In this document: piece by piece, positions 10,839-20,646 of the stretch | How the letters are laid out: the number at the start of each line of letters is the position of its first letter | Position numbering within the stretch: position 1 is the stretch's first letter | Origin: Metaphire vulgaris | Taxonomy: Eukaryota > Annelida > Clitellata > Crassiclitellata > Megascolecidae | Reading direction: 5' to 3' | Assembly: GCA_018105865.1 (NCBI GenBank) | Contig: CM030867.1 | Coordinates: 5,752,369 to 5,816,368 of the forward strand | Length of the DNA stretch: 64,000 nucleotides | The notes under the pieces: model-generated | Told to the model about the DNA's origin: nothing | What the model saw: the letters and a program-made list of their open reading frames with translations, nothing else | The model's database searches: none | Program-made: the position numbers and the translations under genes

Positions 10839-11726
10839 ATGAATGTAAATCCTTCAACTGAGATGAAAATAGACTTTAGATTAGAAGTACGTAAATTGGA
10901 TTCACGTGGATTCAATGATCTAATTTTGACCGATTGCTCAGAAGAAGGAAAGAGTCAATCTATGGTTGAAGACAAAGAGAAACCGCATCTATGTTCACAG
11001 TGCAATATATCATTTAAATTGAAATCACATTTGAGGCAACACATGACAATTCACACTGGAGAGAAACCCTTTGATTGTTCTGTTTGTGGAATGATGTTTA
11101 ACTGGGCAAATAGTCGAAATCAGCACATGAGAATCCACACTGGAGAGAAACCCTTTGATTGTTCTGTTTGTGGGATGATGTTTAACTGGGCAAACTGTCT
11201 AAATCAGCACATGAGAATCCACACTGGAGAGAAACCCTTTGAATGTTCTGTTTGTGGGATGATGTTTAACTGGGCAAACTGTCTAAATCAGCACATGAAC
11301 ATTCACCCTGGAGAGAAACCCTTTGAATGTTCTGTTTGTGGGGTGATGTTTAACTGGGCAAATTGTCGAAATCAGCACAAGAGAATCCACACTGGAGAGA
11401 AACCTTTTGATTGTTCTGTTTGTGGGATGATGTTTAACTGGGCAAACTGTCTAAATCAGCACATGAACATTCACACTGGAGAGAAACCCTTTGAATGTTC
11501 TGTTTGTGGGATGATGTTTAACTGGGCAAATTGTCGAAATCAGCACAAGAGAATCCACACTGGAGAGAAACCCTTTGATTGTTCTGTTTGTGGGATGATG
11601 TTTAACTGGGCAAACTGTCTAATTCAGCACATGAGAATCCACACTGGAGAGAAACACTTCGATTGTTCTATTTGTGGAATGATGTTTAACTGGGCAAATG
11701 ATGTTTCTGGGCAAATCAGCACATGA
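10839..11726 (+). CDS. C2H2 zinc-finger protein with near-identical finger array
   Basis: This 295-residue frame starts at the ATG at 10839; the open frame extends upstream only without an ATG. After about 50 residues of non-finger N-terminus come one divergent finger (CSQC...HLRQH), then seven fingers of a CSVCGMMFNWAN type joined by HTGEKPF linkers, and a broken ninth. Each unit is 84 bp. Predicted contact residues at helix positions -1, 2, 3 and 6 are W, N, C or S, and Q in every copy. Position 4, normally Leu, alternates between Leu and Arg. The family binds nucleic acid in the nucleus. The frame stops after a short local duplication, while decayed finger units continue to 12108. It could be a truncated gene or a young pseudogene. 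Confidence 0.7.
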   Translation: MNVNPSTEMKIDFRLEVRKLDSRGFNDLILTDCSEEGKSQSMVEDKEKPHLCSQCNISFKLKSHLRQHMTIHTGEKPFDCSVCGMMFNWANSRNQHMRIHTGEKPFDCSVCGMMFNWANCLNQHMRIHTGEKPFECSVCGMMFNWANCLNQHMNIHPGEKPFECSVCGVMFNWANCRNQHKRIHTGEKPFDCSVCGMMFNWANCLNQHMNIHTGEKPFECSVCGMMFNWANCRNQHKRIHTGEKPFDCSVCGMMFNWANCLIQHMRIHTGEKHFDCSICGMMFNWANDVSGQIST

Positions 11727-12108
11727 GAATCCACACTGGAGAGAAACCCTTTGATTGTTCTGTTTGTGGGATGATTTTAACTGGGCAAATAGTCGCAATC
11801 GGCACATGAGAAATCCACACTGGAGAGAAATCCTTCGATTGTTTTGTTTGTGGGATGATGTTTAACTGGGCAAATAGTCGAAATCGGCACATAGAATCCA
11901 CACTGGAGAGAAACCCTTTGATTGTTCTGTTTTTGGGATGATATTTAACTGGGCAAATAGTCAAATTTGGCACATGAGAATCCACCCTGGAGAGAAACCC
12001 TTTGATTGTTATGTTTGTGGGATAATGTTTAACTGGGCAAATAGTCGAAATCGACACATGAGAATCCACAGTAGAGAAAAGCCATTGAATGCCTCTCATG
12101 GGCAGTGA
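11727..12108 (+). pseudogene. Decayed continuation of the zinc-finger array
   Basis: Four to five further 84-bp finger units follow the stop, with small deletions that shift the frame at about 11700, 11775, 11815 and 11890. Cys, His and GEKP linker codons can still be traced in alternating frames. The last unit ends near GCCATTGAATGCC, and a stop follows at 12108. The original array therefore held about 13-14 fingers. Confidence 0.8.
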
Positions 12109-12800
12109 AACATTCTCATTTGATTCAATGACTGTTGAAACTGATTAAGCACAGTTTATTTCTGAGGCTTTTGTAGAAAAGACATCTATATCAACTCATT
12201 TCATTTGTTGTGAATAGTTCTGAATTGCTTGCATGGTTTTCCATACAAGTGGTGATATTTTCAAGCAATTAATATTACAGCTTATTATTGTTCACAACTT
12301 ATATAGATGTTCAATGGAAATGTTTTATCTTTGGCAATTGTTCTCAAGTGTTTTGCAATTTTGTTTTGATCCTTTTGAATATAATTTAGTTTAAGCAGTT
12401 GCAAAATGTTCTGTCACTGAATTATTTGTCTGATCTTTTCATTGCTTTAATATTCGTTGATGAAACTGTAAGAGGGACTTATTTTATTGTTCATAAAATA
12501 GGGCATTGTTGTTGCTCCACTTGATGTTCGCTTATTACATACTTACTTTTCCTGTAGCTTCCGAATTGTTTGTAGCCACCATCACCACCACCAGCACCCT
12601 TCACCATGATCATTGTTCTTATTTAGAAACATTAGTAATATTAGATGTTTTATGTAGCGGTTTGGAATATACATTCGTAGAAGAAGCCTTCATTACTAAG
12701 TTAGTAACGTTTATTAATGCAATTCAGTTCTGTTTTGCATGTTTTGTATCTGTCATTGCTGTTTTTCATATAATTTCATGTTATTCCGATAACGAATTTT
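12109..12800. other. 3' flank of the zinc-finger locus
   Basis: AT-rich, with no coding similarity. No convincing AATAAA was found close to the stop of the zinc-finger frame. Confidence 0.4.
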
Positions 12801-12802
12801 CT

Positions 12803-12805
<3 letters not shown>

Positions 12806-12849
<44 letters not shown>
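12806..12849. repeat. (TA)n microsatellite
   Basis: About 22 TA dinucleotides, adjoining the 3' end of the minus-strand LINE fragment. Confidence 0.95.
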
Positions 12850-12852
<3 letters not shown>

Positions 12853-12853
<1 letters not shown>

Positions 12854-13100
12854 AAATAGACTTTTTTAAAACTTCATATTTCCCTTCCAAGACATTTAGA
12901 GCTTGCTGTGTGCATAATCCTCTCATTAAATGTCCAGCATACTGTCTTTTCCCTTTAGCAATCTCTTTCATCAGGGTCTTTCTGCTTTCCATTCTCTTCA
13001 AAAATTCTCCATTACTTATTTTATCCATCCAACTGATTTTTAGCATCCTTCTGAAACACCACATTTTAAATGCATCAATATTCTTTTGAATAGTTTTTGT
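12853..13100 (-). mobile_element. RTE-like LINE C-terminal fragment
   Basis: The minus-strand frame reads WCFRRMLKISWMDKISNGEF, then AKGKRQYAGHLMR. This is the conserved C-terminal block after the RTE reverse transcriptase, where homologues have a W-x-R-R-M, I-x-W-x-D and Y-x-G-H-x-x-R pattern. The same block is present in the twin-primed copy at 37916-38194. Confidence 0.75.
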
Positions 13101-13164
13101 TATTGTAAATAATTAGGTCTAACATTTAAAATTGAAGTTAGTGGCGATAGGCCTACTTCTTCTG

Positions 13165-13297
13165 GGGAGTTATTATAATATAGAGAGAGTTATTATTATA
13201 TATATAATAATGATGGGGGAGTCATTATTATATATATAATAATGAGGGGGGAGTTATTATTATATGGGAGTCATTATAATATGCTACACCGGTAAGC
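13165..13297. repeat. Right arm of the ~130-bp inverted repeat pair
   Basis: Reverse complement of 7843-7975. Together the arms enclose 5.2 kb with the piggyBac remnant, LINE pieces and the zinc-finger gene. No target duplication was recognised outside the arms. Confidence 0.75.
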
Positions 13298-13489
13298 TTA
13301 TAAGAAGTCACAAAATTGCACTGCAGTAAAGCCAGTAATTGCACAGGCATTTAGGGGCATACCGAATTAATATGCTACTCTGACGTGAAACCAAAACTCA
13401 GGGGAATTTCCTCCCCTTAGGTTTTTCAGGAAGCATTTGCTTCCTTTCCCCCTTTTGTGGGCGCCCCTGTACCGGTGTTCTGATGCGTA
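13298..13489. other. Unassigned sequence
   Basis: Short gap without recognised features. Confidence 0.4.
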
Positions 13490-13532
13490 AGAATAACGTC
13501 AGTCAGTCCTTCCGTCGCTAACTGCTGACCAT

Positions 13533-13946
13533 TCAACATCTTCGGATAGATTTCGCTAAACGAAGTGCAGGTTTATTCGGTAGATCATCATAAATCGACT
13601 TCGGAAGAATGCACACCGTGCTTCTGCAATCAAGCATAAAGTTGATGCATCGGCCATTCACCAGGAGGTTTGTATAAACGCGGCCTCCCATATCTGTCGT
13701 GTTTAGAACCAGGACAGATTCAAAATCGTCTGAGAGTTGTCTGACACTGCCGTGAGAGGCAGATTTTCCTTCACAAACAGCAGCAAAATGTTTCTTGCCT
13801 TGGCACTTGCGGCAAACAGCGCCAAAAAGCAGGGCAATGCGCTCGCCCGTTGTCACGACAACGACCGCAGAAACGACACGAATCGCGCATCGTATCTTTT
13901 TCAGGACTACTTTGGCGATGGCTGGGACGCTGACTATGGTCCCTGC
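13533..13946 (-). pseudogene. Gypsy nucleocapsid end and aspartic protease
   Basis: The minus-strand frame contains CRKCQGKKHFAAVC, the second of the paired zinc knuckles of this Gypsy group. A protease segment with FMLDCRSTVCILP follows. The catalytic triad position reads D-C-R instead of D-T/S-G, so the enzyme is probably dead. The N-terminal half of the double knuckle lies in a shifted frame. The apparent start of the long frame at 14033 lies inside the hAT insertion and is artificial. Confidence 0.75.
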
Positions 13947-13954
13947 TTTCGTGA

Positions 13955-15663
13955 CAGTAGCGTGTAGAGGGGGGCGGGTGGGGCGGTGGCCCCGGGCGCA
14001 GACCAGAGGGGGGCGCAAAAATTGACTGGGCAATTATTTTTTCTCGTCGGCACTTTTTTTACTACATTTTACTACTGCTGTCGTACCATCTAAAATTTCG
14101 CTCTTATGCTCAAATATTAAGATCTACACAAAGTTTAAAAATAATAGGATCTGTCTATAGATTTCAGCCACATGTGAAAAGTTGTTTACTTCCATTCCTT
14201 GACATTCAAGCGGCGTCACTAGACAAAGCGAAACAATTAAGCCTAATCTGGTCAGTCATCCCCTACCACAGTGGCTGCCTGGCAGTGCGACAACGGCCAT
14301 CGAGATATCAGTGCTCGGCTGGAATCGAAACTTGGCTGATTGATGGTGTAAACAAAGTTCAGTAATTAAGGCTGTAGGCAGTAGCGGAGCTAGAGTGTCC
14401 GGCACCCGGAGACAAACATACTAATGGCGCCCCCTCAACTTGACGAAAACCCTAAGAAGCCAAAAAGGGCGCAGCTCTGTCCATTTTGGCGCCTCTTCAT
14501 TCTACATTCAACTTCGCGAACATCCTGGCAAGCAAATGAAGGTCATCACCCGTAGCGAGCGGAACTCCTTGCCTTAAACCAATTTTGGCGCCCCCTCGAC
14601 CCCCAGGAAAATCTGTACCCCTACCCATAGATCCGCCTCTGAATGAAAGTTTCTACTGTACAGAACCAGCTGGGTAGACAACATTATGACATGGTCGAAC
14701 ATGAAAGGAGCTCCACTAATGGAAGCAGCTAAAAAGGGAGCAGTGTGGAGAATTATTGTTCAACGTTGCAGCCAACCTTCGCATAGCGACGACGGCTTTA
14801 TGACATGACATGACATGACACTGTAATGTATATCGGTTTCCAAAGAGGTCGAGATTTAAGGATAGGGTGAGCGAAACCAGACTATTGCCGGGGAATTTGC
14901 GTTGGGGGGCATAAATGCAGGGGATAGCCAACATCACCCCTGGGAGGAGGTGTAGGGGCAAAGGTGTCATGTTAATAGCCAAATGACGTATAAGCAAGCC
15001 GCCGTCGACCAAAGTCAAATATTTACACTATAATCCAGTTAAATCGAAGCGCAAGGCACCCAATATCAGCTAGATTTCGAAATGAACGAGTTCGATGTAT
15101 CAACCTTGTTTTGGACGGGACCGGTCCCTAAACTTCTATATACAGTAATCGGGATTTCTTTATAGGCCCGAGCGACAGGATTCTACTGAATGGGTAAGAA
15201 AATATAGCCGTTATAGATTCAGAATAAGTCCATAAATCTGTTTAAAACTAATATAAATCTCTTATCTAAGTATCGGAAAGCGTCGCCATGCTATTTATGG
15301 TGACACAATATGCATGCTTTTTAATGAAATTTAGTTCTTACGCAGGCCTGTGGTTCGTAAGTAATTATTTTTATAAATATATTACGAATACCAAGTTTAC
15401 AGACGTCGGACGATATGTCTGAAACGACAAAAGTGCGACCGAGTGGGGCGCAATAGGCCTACTGGTAGTAAATATTTGCAACGGAACAATTTTGGCTACT
15501 TGAAAAACAGTCCAGTTCCAGATAAGCTGAAGATGACAATGGCCCAGAAAGATTTCAAAATAAGAGCGGGCGGCCTTTTTTGCTCCGTCAACCATCAGAT
15601 CAGAAAGAAGGGGGCGCCAAAAAAAGTTAGCCCCGGGCGCCAACCACTCTCTACACGCCACTG
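13955..15663. mobile_element. Non-autonomous hAT, CAGTGGCGTGTAGAG ends
   Basis: The ends are CAGTAGCGTGTAGAG and CTCTACACGCCACTG, and both subterminal regions carry CCCCGGGCGC. The 8-bp target duplication TTTCGTGA is perfect at 13947-13954 and 15664-15671, and it splits the Gypsy gag-protease frame. A smaller GGCGCC-type MITE appears to be nested at about 14376-14641 (CAGTAGCGG...CCGCCTCTG), without a clear duplication. No transposase was seen. Confidence 0.9.
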
Positions 15664-15671
15664 TTTCGTGA

Positions 15672-16218
15672 CGACGATTCTGAGACTTCGCTCTGTCGTA
15701 TTGATGACGATTCTGATGACGGCGAGGCGTCGACCCCCGTCGCAAAGCGTTGACCTCTTCAGGCGCAGTCATCGTTTTAAACTGCTTTGACGTCGTTTCC
15801 TGCGCACGACACAGATCGATGGCTCGCTGAAGATCAAGGTCGCGTGTCCCCAGGAGCTTCTTCCTCGTCGCATCGTTTGAGATGCCGAGGACGATCCGGT
15901 CCGGATCACCGATGCCTCCGTGTCGACAAAACCACAGGAACGAACGAGTCGCCGCAACTCTGATAAGAAGATGTCGAAAGATTCGTCGCTGCCCTGTTTC
16001 CGACTATGGAAGACATATCTTTCGTAGACCTCGTTCACAGCTCCGACGCAATGCTGTTCAAACGCTTCTAGAAAATCCGTAGTTCTTGCTCTTTGAGCGT
16101 CCGTCAGAGTCATAGACTCATAAACGCAATACGCCTCGGTCCCTATCGACGCAAGCAATATTGCAGCCTGACATTCCGCTGTTTCCTGGTCCAGTTTCGC
16201 AGCTGTTACATAATTCAA
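15672..16218 (-). pseudogene. Gypsy gag remnant
   Basis: The minus-strand frame 16218-15769 contains AFEQHCVGAVNEVYERYVF and SFDIFLSELRRLVRSC, motifs of the capsid part of Gag in this Gypsy group. They match the positions of AFEKHCVGEKN and AFDEFFAELRKLIR in the copy at 35103-35612. A shift occurs near 15880, and the frame then runs to the hAT insertion at 15663. Confidence 0.8.
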
Positions 16219-16260
16219 CCATTGGCTTTTAAAACGACGCCATTTATTTCCAATATTTCA

Positions 16261-17612
16261 AGCAGTTAAATTTAATTTTGCAGGCAACGGAATGTGAGAA
16301 GCACTAACCATTCCAAGTTTTTCTTAACGCTATCGGTTGATAATGTTCACTTTTGTATTTCTTAACTAACTGATACCATGTGGATTATTTGGTTACGCCT
16401 TTAACTGAGAGCCTATAGTGGTTTAGACTACAGCAATCAGAGACACATTTAGATATGACTATTGCTTCTATTCAGATCAACGTTTGGAGAACAACTACTA
16501 CTGTGAAGCCTCTCCCTCCTTCTCTTCTACTATTCACGCTAAGCGAGAGTAGGAGTAGATTTCCTGACGTCGGCTGAGGGACCCCCCTTAATATTTCCCA
16601 GGATGACCAAAATTCCGGGGGAGCTCAGCGCTAAATCTGCCCGACGGGTCCGCCTAATCTATGCAAGACTAGGAAGATTCTGGTTGCTCAGTATCGCTAT
16701 ATGCAAATAATTACAAGTCATTGTGACAAAGAAATGCGTGTATTACATAGGTATCAAAGCAGTAATGTCACAATCTAATCAGCAATAGGCCTTCTCAACA
16801 AGCAACATGAATATATGCAGCTTAATGTCCGAATTCTCAATGAAATATTCTAATCGTCCATCATAATAGGAACAACAGCAATAATCTCAATAGCTAGCAT
16901 AGTTAAAATAAACACACATATGTGCCCATACAAAAATAATGATAAACATTTCTCAGTCTCAAGCTCTTGCTCCCTGTGGTACTGACCACATAACAATCTA
17001 TACGAGTTTCACTGTATAAGGCAAGCATCAAGATAAAATCGACAATTAAATAAAATACAAGAACGTGAAATGAAACAAGTAACTGGAAAGCCTACCATGC
17101 ATGAAATAAAGGTTATCACTTCCCTAAGTTCCGGAGAGAGGTAGAATTCTTCATCAGCATTCGTCAACCTGCGCTGCCATTCCGTTCCACAATCTACCTT
17201 CGGCTCTTCTGTCCTTTACTCCCACTTTCAGGAACCGGATCATCCACCTGACAGAATTCAGCCGCCCGATGCCCGAGCGAAGGCTGTCGACCCGAAAGTG
17301 TTGAACCAGAAAGGAAAGAGAGCGTGCTTCAATCTTGCATTGCCTTTTATATGCCTTCTCCCTCAGCCTCCACTCCCTTGGGTACCCCCAAGTTGAGCTG
17401 AGTTGCATCCAGCCTCTCTCTCCTCTGCCTCTCCCTGCCCCCTACAGCCGCAGTGAGTCTTTCCGGCCCGGCTTGGGTGCAATAGGTCAGAGTAATACAG
17501 TAGATGAGTGTCGCACTACTAATGCTACTGCAGCTGGCTTCTATATGCCTAGCTGGTAAAGTGTTCAACTATTGGAGAGTAGGCGTGGTCTATAAATGTC
17601 CATCACTCTACA
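16261..17612. other. Possible 5' LTR and leader of Gypsy remnant 3
   Basis: Upstream of gag on the minus strand. It holds ATATAAAAGG at 17352-17343 and a GTGAAACTCGTA block that also occurs in the 46-55 kb Gypsy LTR. No LTR pair, primer-binding site or target duplication was identified. Confidence 0.35.
17343..17352 (-). promoter_or_regulatory. TATA box, ATATAAAAGG
   Basis: A good TATA match on the minus strand, pointing toward the gag remnant. The role is inferred from position only. Confidence 0.4.
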
Positions 17613-17737
17613 GGGTTACGTGCTGAAGCGTCAGGCTGACGGAGTGGGTTCAAGCCCCGTTAGTGCCCCTAGTATCTTTCACACAGGCAGTAATGCCTTC
17701 TAAGCCACTTTAAATCATGCTAAGTTTTAAGTCCAGA
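17613..17737 (+). repeat. tRNA-derived SINE copy 1
   Basis: The head carries GCGTCAGGCTGACGG and a GGGTTCAAGCCCC B-box-like motif of polymerase III promoters. A body ending in AAGCCACTTTAAATCATGCT and an AAGTTTTAAGT tail follows. A second copy at 19406-19535 is about 90 percent identical by eye across roughly 120 bp. Confidence 0.75.
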
Positions 17738-17829
17738 AAGAAAGCTAATTCTTCGATTCAAAGCAACCAGCCACGTGCTTTCTCCACAGTCAGTAACGAT
17801 GCTATTGATAAACGTGCCTTGAAATTTGG

Positions 17830-18106
17830 CAAAGATGTAGCAAGTACACAATACTTCAAGCACACGTACAAGTACCTGGCCTCCAAGTACAAGTACATGC
17901 ATTTTAAAAACTTCGAGTACGAGTACAAGTAGAAGTACATGGCCTCCAAGTATAAGTACAAGTACCAAAGCCTCAAGTACAAGTACAAGAACAAGTACCG
18001 ATGCTCATAGCCAAGTACAAACAGCAAGTAGGCCTACTCTTTATTAATGGGTAGCTGTCTCTCACAGTTATTCAATAAAATGGACACAATTAGCAACGAG
18101 GTTTAG
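17830..18106. mobile_element. hAT-D partial copy, AAGTAC subterminal repeats
   Basis: Begins CAAAGATGTAGCAAGTAC and continues with AAGTAC-rich repeats separated by CTGGCCTCC. It then runs into a block shared with 28790-28850 (GCAAGTAGGCCTAC...TTCAATAAAATGG). It supplies the empty site for the foldback insertion at 28853. The right end is lost or cut by the MITE at 18115. Confidence 0.8.
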
Positions 18107-18114
18107 TCATAATG

Positions 18115-18433
18115 CAGGGCATGTTTTAAGAAAAATTCATCACTGCACAAAACTCAGAAAATTTATGAAGTAAATGTCTATATTGTGTCCATAAATTTGG
18201 GTGATGACCTTTTTTTTTACTCGTCATAGTATTTTTTAATTGACATCCGAAATCCAAGATGCGTTCCACATCCGCGCGCAAAAAACAAGCAAAAAAGGTC
18301 GTCCAGAAAATTTATCGCTGTCCAGAAAATTTATCGCTGCGCAAAGCACAGGAAAATTGCATTTTATCACTGCACAATTTCATATTTTATCACTGCACAT
18401 TTTGTGCATCGCTGCACGTTAAAACAGGCCCTG
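18115..18433. mobile_element. hAT MITE, CAGGGC(A/C)TGTTTTAA ends
   Basis: A 319-bp element with inverted ends and a perfect 8-bp target duplication TCATAATG at 18107-18114 and 18434-18441. It contains repeated TTTATCACTGCAC units near the right end and two copies of the GCAAAAAAGGTC-type motif. Confidence 0.9.
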
Positions 18434-18440
18434 TCATAAT

Positions 18441-18547
18441 GTCTTATTTAAGTTTATTCTTAATCGTTATGGCCCAGTTAATTAAGATGTTGCCCACTGT
18501 CATCTTAACTAACTGGGGCATAACGATGAAGAATAACTTAAATAAGA
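18441..18547. repeat. Near-perfect 107-bp hairpin
   Basis: Arms 18441-18489 and 18501-18547 pair along about 47 bp with a few mismatches, around an 11-nt loop (TTGCCCACTGT). It starts GTCTTATTTAAG and ends CTTAAATAAGAC. It could be a small foldback element or a hairpin RNA precursor. Confidence 0.85.
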
Positions 18548-18577
18548 CTGATTAATAATTTGTAACAAATAACGGTA

Positions 18578-18977
18578 GGCCAAATTTTAATTAAATTCGT
18601 TGGTTATTTTTTATTTATTTATCTGTTCTGTTCTTTATTTAGTTATTCAATGCGAATACTCGTCTAGAGTGCTCGTCGTCAGACAAGTCTAGTCTAGCTT
18701 GGGCCTCACATTTTTTGCCAGTACCGGTAAAATAGTTTCTGTTCTGTAACTTCTGTTATACTACATTTGAATACGCTTGAATATCCGAACAAAGTGATCA
18801 GTAACTGTATTTAGTGTTCTGCTTTGGTCTAATGAGGGCCACGAGGTAAATAATACGCATTATGTGACGTGTAACGTTTGCAAATCATGTATTTCTGGTT
18901 TTACGCGAGTACTCGAGTACTCGTTAAGCTACTCGCTAACTACTCGAGTAAAAACCTACTCGGTTAGCGCACCCCTA
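18578..18977. mobile_element. hAT-C copy with inverted left half
   Basis: The right part (from about 18765) matches 55470-55644, including the GAGTACTCGAGTACTCG repeats and the GGTTAGCGCACCCCTA end. The left part 18578-18665 matches 45850-45930 in reverse orientation. The copy is therefore rearranged, and no left terminus is present. Confidence 0.75.
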
Positions 18978-19405
18978 ATTTAAAGCCCGTGCGTGTGATG
19001 ATTATAATTGTTGCCGCCTTCGATTGTATTAGACCGTTTTATACAAACTTCCGGTTTATACCTTATTTTTAAATGCTACAGATTAAACGAGTATTTTAAT
19101 GGTAAAGCAAGGTTAACACTACTTTTTCTATTATTGCAATTAATATTTGGCAGATGTTACGGGTACTTATTATTATTATTAAACTGACAATCTTGTGCGC
19201 CATATTACCAAAATGTCAGGAGCAAGGGCACAATAACTGAGTCCAATAAAATAAATAAATAAAATAAGTCTTCAACAAAAAATATGAATGGAAAAATATC
19301 TAAGGCAGAAGTGAATAAGTTTTTCTAAACAAATAAATCTTGAGATTTTTCTTAAAGGATGTCAGAGAACAGTAAGTAAAAATCGGGGAGGGAAGATGGC
19401 AGAGT
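18978..19405. other. Unassigned sequence
   Basis: AT-rich gap between the hAT-C copy and the second SINE; nothing recognised. Confidence 0.4.
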
Positions 19406-19535
19406 GGGTTACGTGGTGGAGCGTCAGGCTGACGGAGCGAGTTCAAGCCCCGTTAGTGCCCCTAGTGGCTTTCACACAGGCAGTAATACCTTCTAAGCCA
19501 CTTTAAATCATTCTAAGTTCTAAGTAACAGTAAGT
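19406..19535 (+). repeat. tRNA-derived SINE copy 2
   Basis: GGTTACGTGGTGGAGCGTC head, GAGTTCAAGCCCCG B-box-like motif, and the same body and TCTAAGT-type tail as the copy at 17613-17737. Confidence 0.75.
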
Positions 19536-19668
19536 AAAATCTCATAAGTAAGATCGATCTTGTGGTTTTATATAGCGCTTTAGATAGGGCTAGGGTTGTG
19601 AGTTCCGAAATTTCCTGGGGAATTTTTCCGGAAAAATTGCGGTACATTTCCGGAAAAATGCCGGAAAT

Positions 19669-19811
<143 letters not shown>

Positions 19812-19952
19812 TATTTGTTAGGCATTTGTTAACAACAAAGTTAAAATTTTATTCAGTATTGTCAGTAGCTGCAAAAGTAATGCCTTTATTCATTTTTTTG
19901 ACCTAACGTCACCTAATTTTACTGATATGAGTGCTAATTAACAGCATACATG

Positions 19953-20291
19953 CATAGGCGGCGGAAGGGCAATAAAAAGTATCCCGGCCCGTCTACTACT
20001 GTATAGGCTTTCAACTAGCCAACATGCATTTTCAAGTGTGATTTATAAAATAAAGAAAAAATGCGTGGCATAAAAATGAATCGAAATGATCAACATCCCT
20101 AAAGTTTGGTTTGAAACCTGAAAATCAAGAGTACATTGGAGGTTTTGTGTAATGTAAAATTACAAATTGAAAATGGATTCAAACAATTTAAAGTTCTTTG
20201 CTTCTTAAAAAGTACCCCGGCACGACCTATGGTAGGCCGGGGTACTTTTAAAAGTACCCCAGCCTGGGCCAATAGGAGTGCGCCGCCTAGG
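19953..20291. mobile_element. hAT-type MITE, (C)ATAGGCGGCG ends
   Basis: Inverted ends CATAGGCGGCG and CGCCGCCTAGG, with flanks CATACATG and CAGACATG that differ at one base. The internal AAAAGTACCCCGGC block is inverted around 20222-20262. Confidence 0.7.
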
Positions 20292-20305
20292 CAGACATGA
20301 ACTTA

Positions 20306-20538
20306 CAGTAGCAGTCAAAAGTAATTACCCCAGTATGAAATTCATTAAATTTCATACCGTGGTCAATTTATAAAAGGCTTTGAATTTTTTTATCAGGAAT
20401 CGGTATAGATTAGTTGCTAAGGCACCTTGGTAACAGATTTTGGCAGTTTATTTAATAATTGTGTTTTAGTGATATGTGCCAAAACATATAATCAAACTTT
20501 GTATTTTAGCTGTGGTAATTACTTTTTGTCCACTGCTG
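20306..20538. mobile_element. Tc1/mariner-type MITE
   Basis: 233 bp with ends CAGTAGCAGTCAAAAGTAAT and ATTACTTTTTGTCCACTGCTG-like inverted repeats. It is flanked by TA dinucleotides at 20304-20305 and 20539-20540. The 'CAGT...AAAAGTAATT' form is typical of Tc1-like termini. Confidence 0.8.
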
Positions 20539-20646
20539 TATGTTAGCCTCTAACAATATGTATGCTAGAAAGTTTCCTGAATTTTTCCGGAAAAATTCCA
20601 GAATAATTCCAGGCATTCTATTTTTCCAAAAAAGTTACAACCTTAG

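Larger units (their letters stand above)
13490..16260 (-). mobile_element. Ty3/Gypsy remnant 3 (gag-protease only)
   Basis: Minus-strand gag lies at 16218-15672 and the nucleocapsid/protease part at 13946-13533. They are separated only by the hAT insertion 13955-15663. No reverse transcriptase or integrase follows, so the copy is truncated after the protease. A TATA box at 17352-17343 may belong to its 5' LTR. It is related to the Gypsy at 30636-36440 by its gag and by the odd protease motif. Confidence 0.75.

Noticed and set aside
12506..12850. 114-residue frame downstream of the zinc-finger gene
   Set aside because: Runs into the TA microsatellite, has no domain and no codon-like pattern.
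13960..14033. N-terminal extension of the Gypsy nucleocapsid frame
   Set aside because: This part is encoded by the hAT insertion, not by the retroelement.
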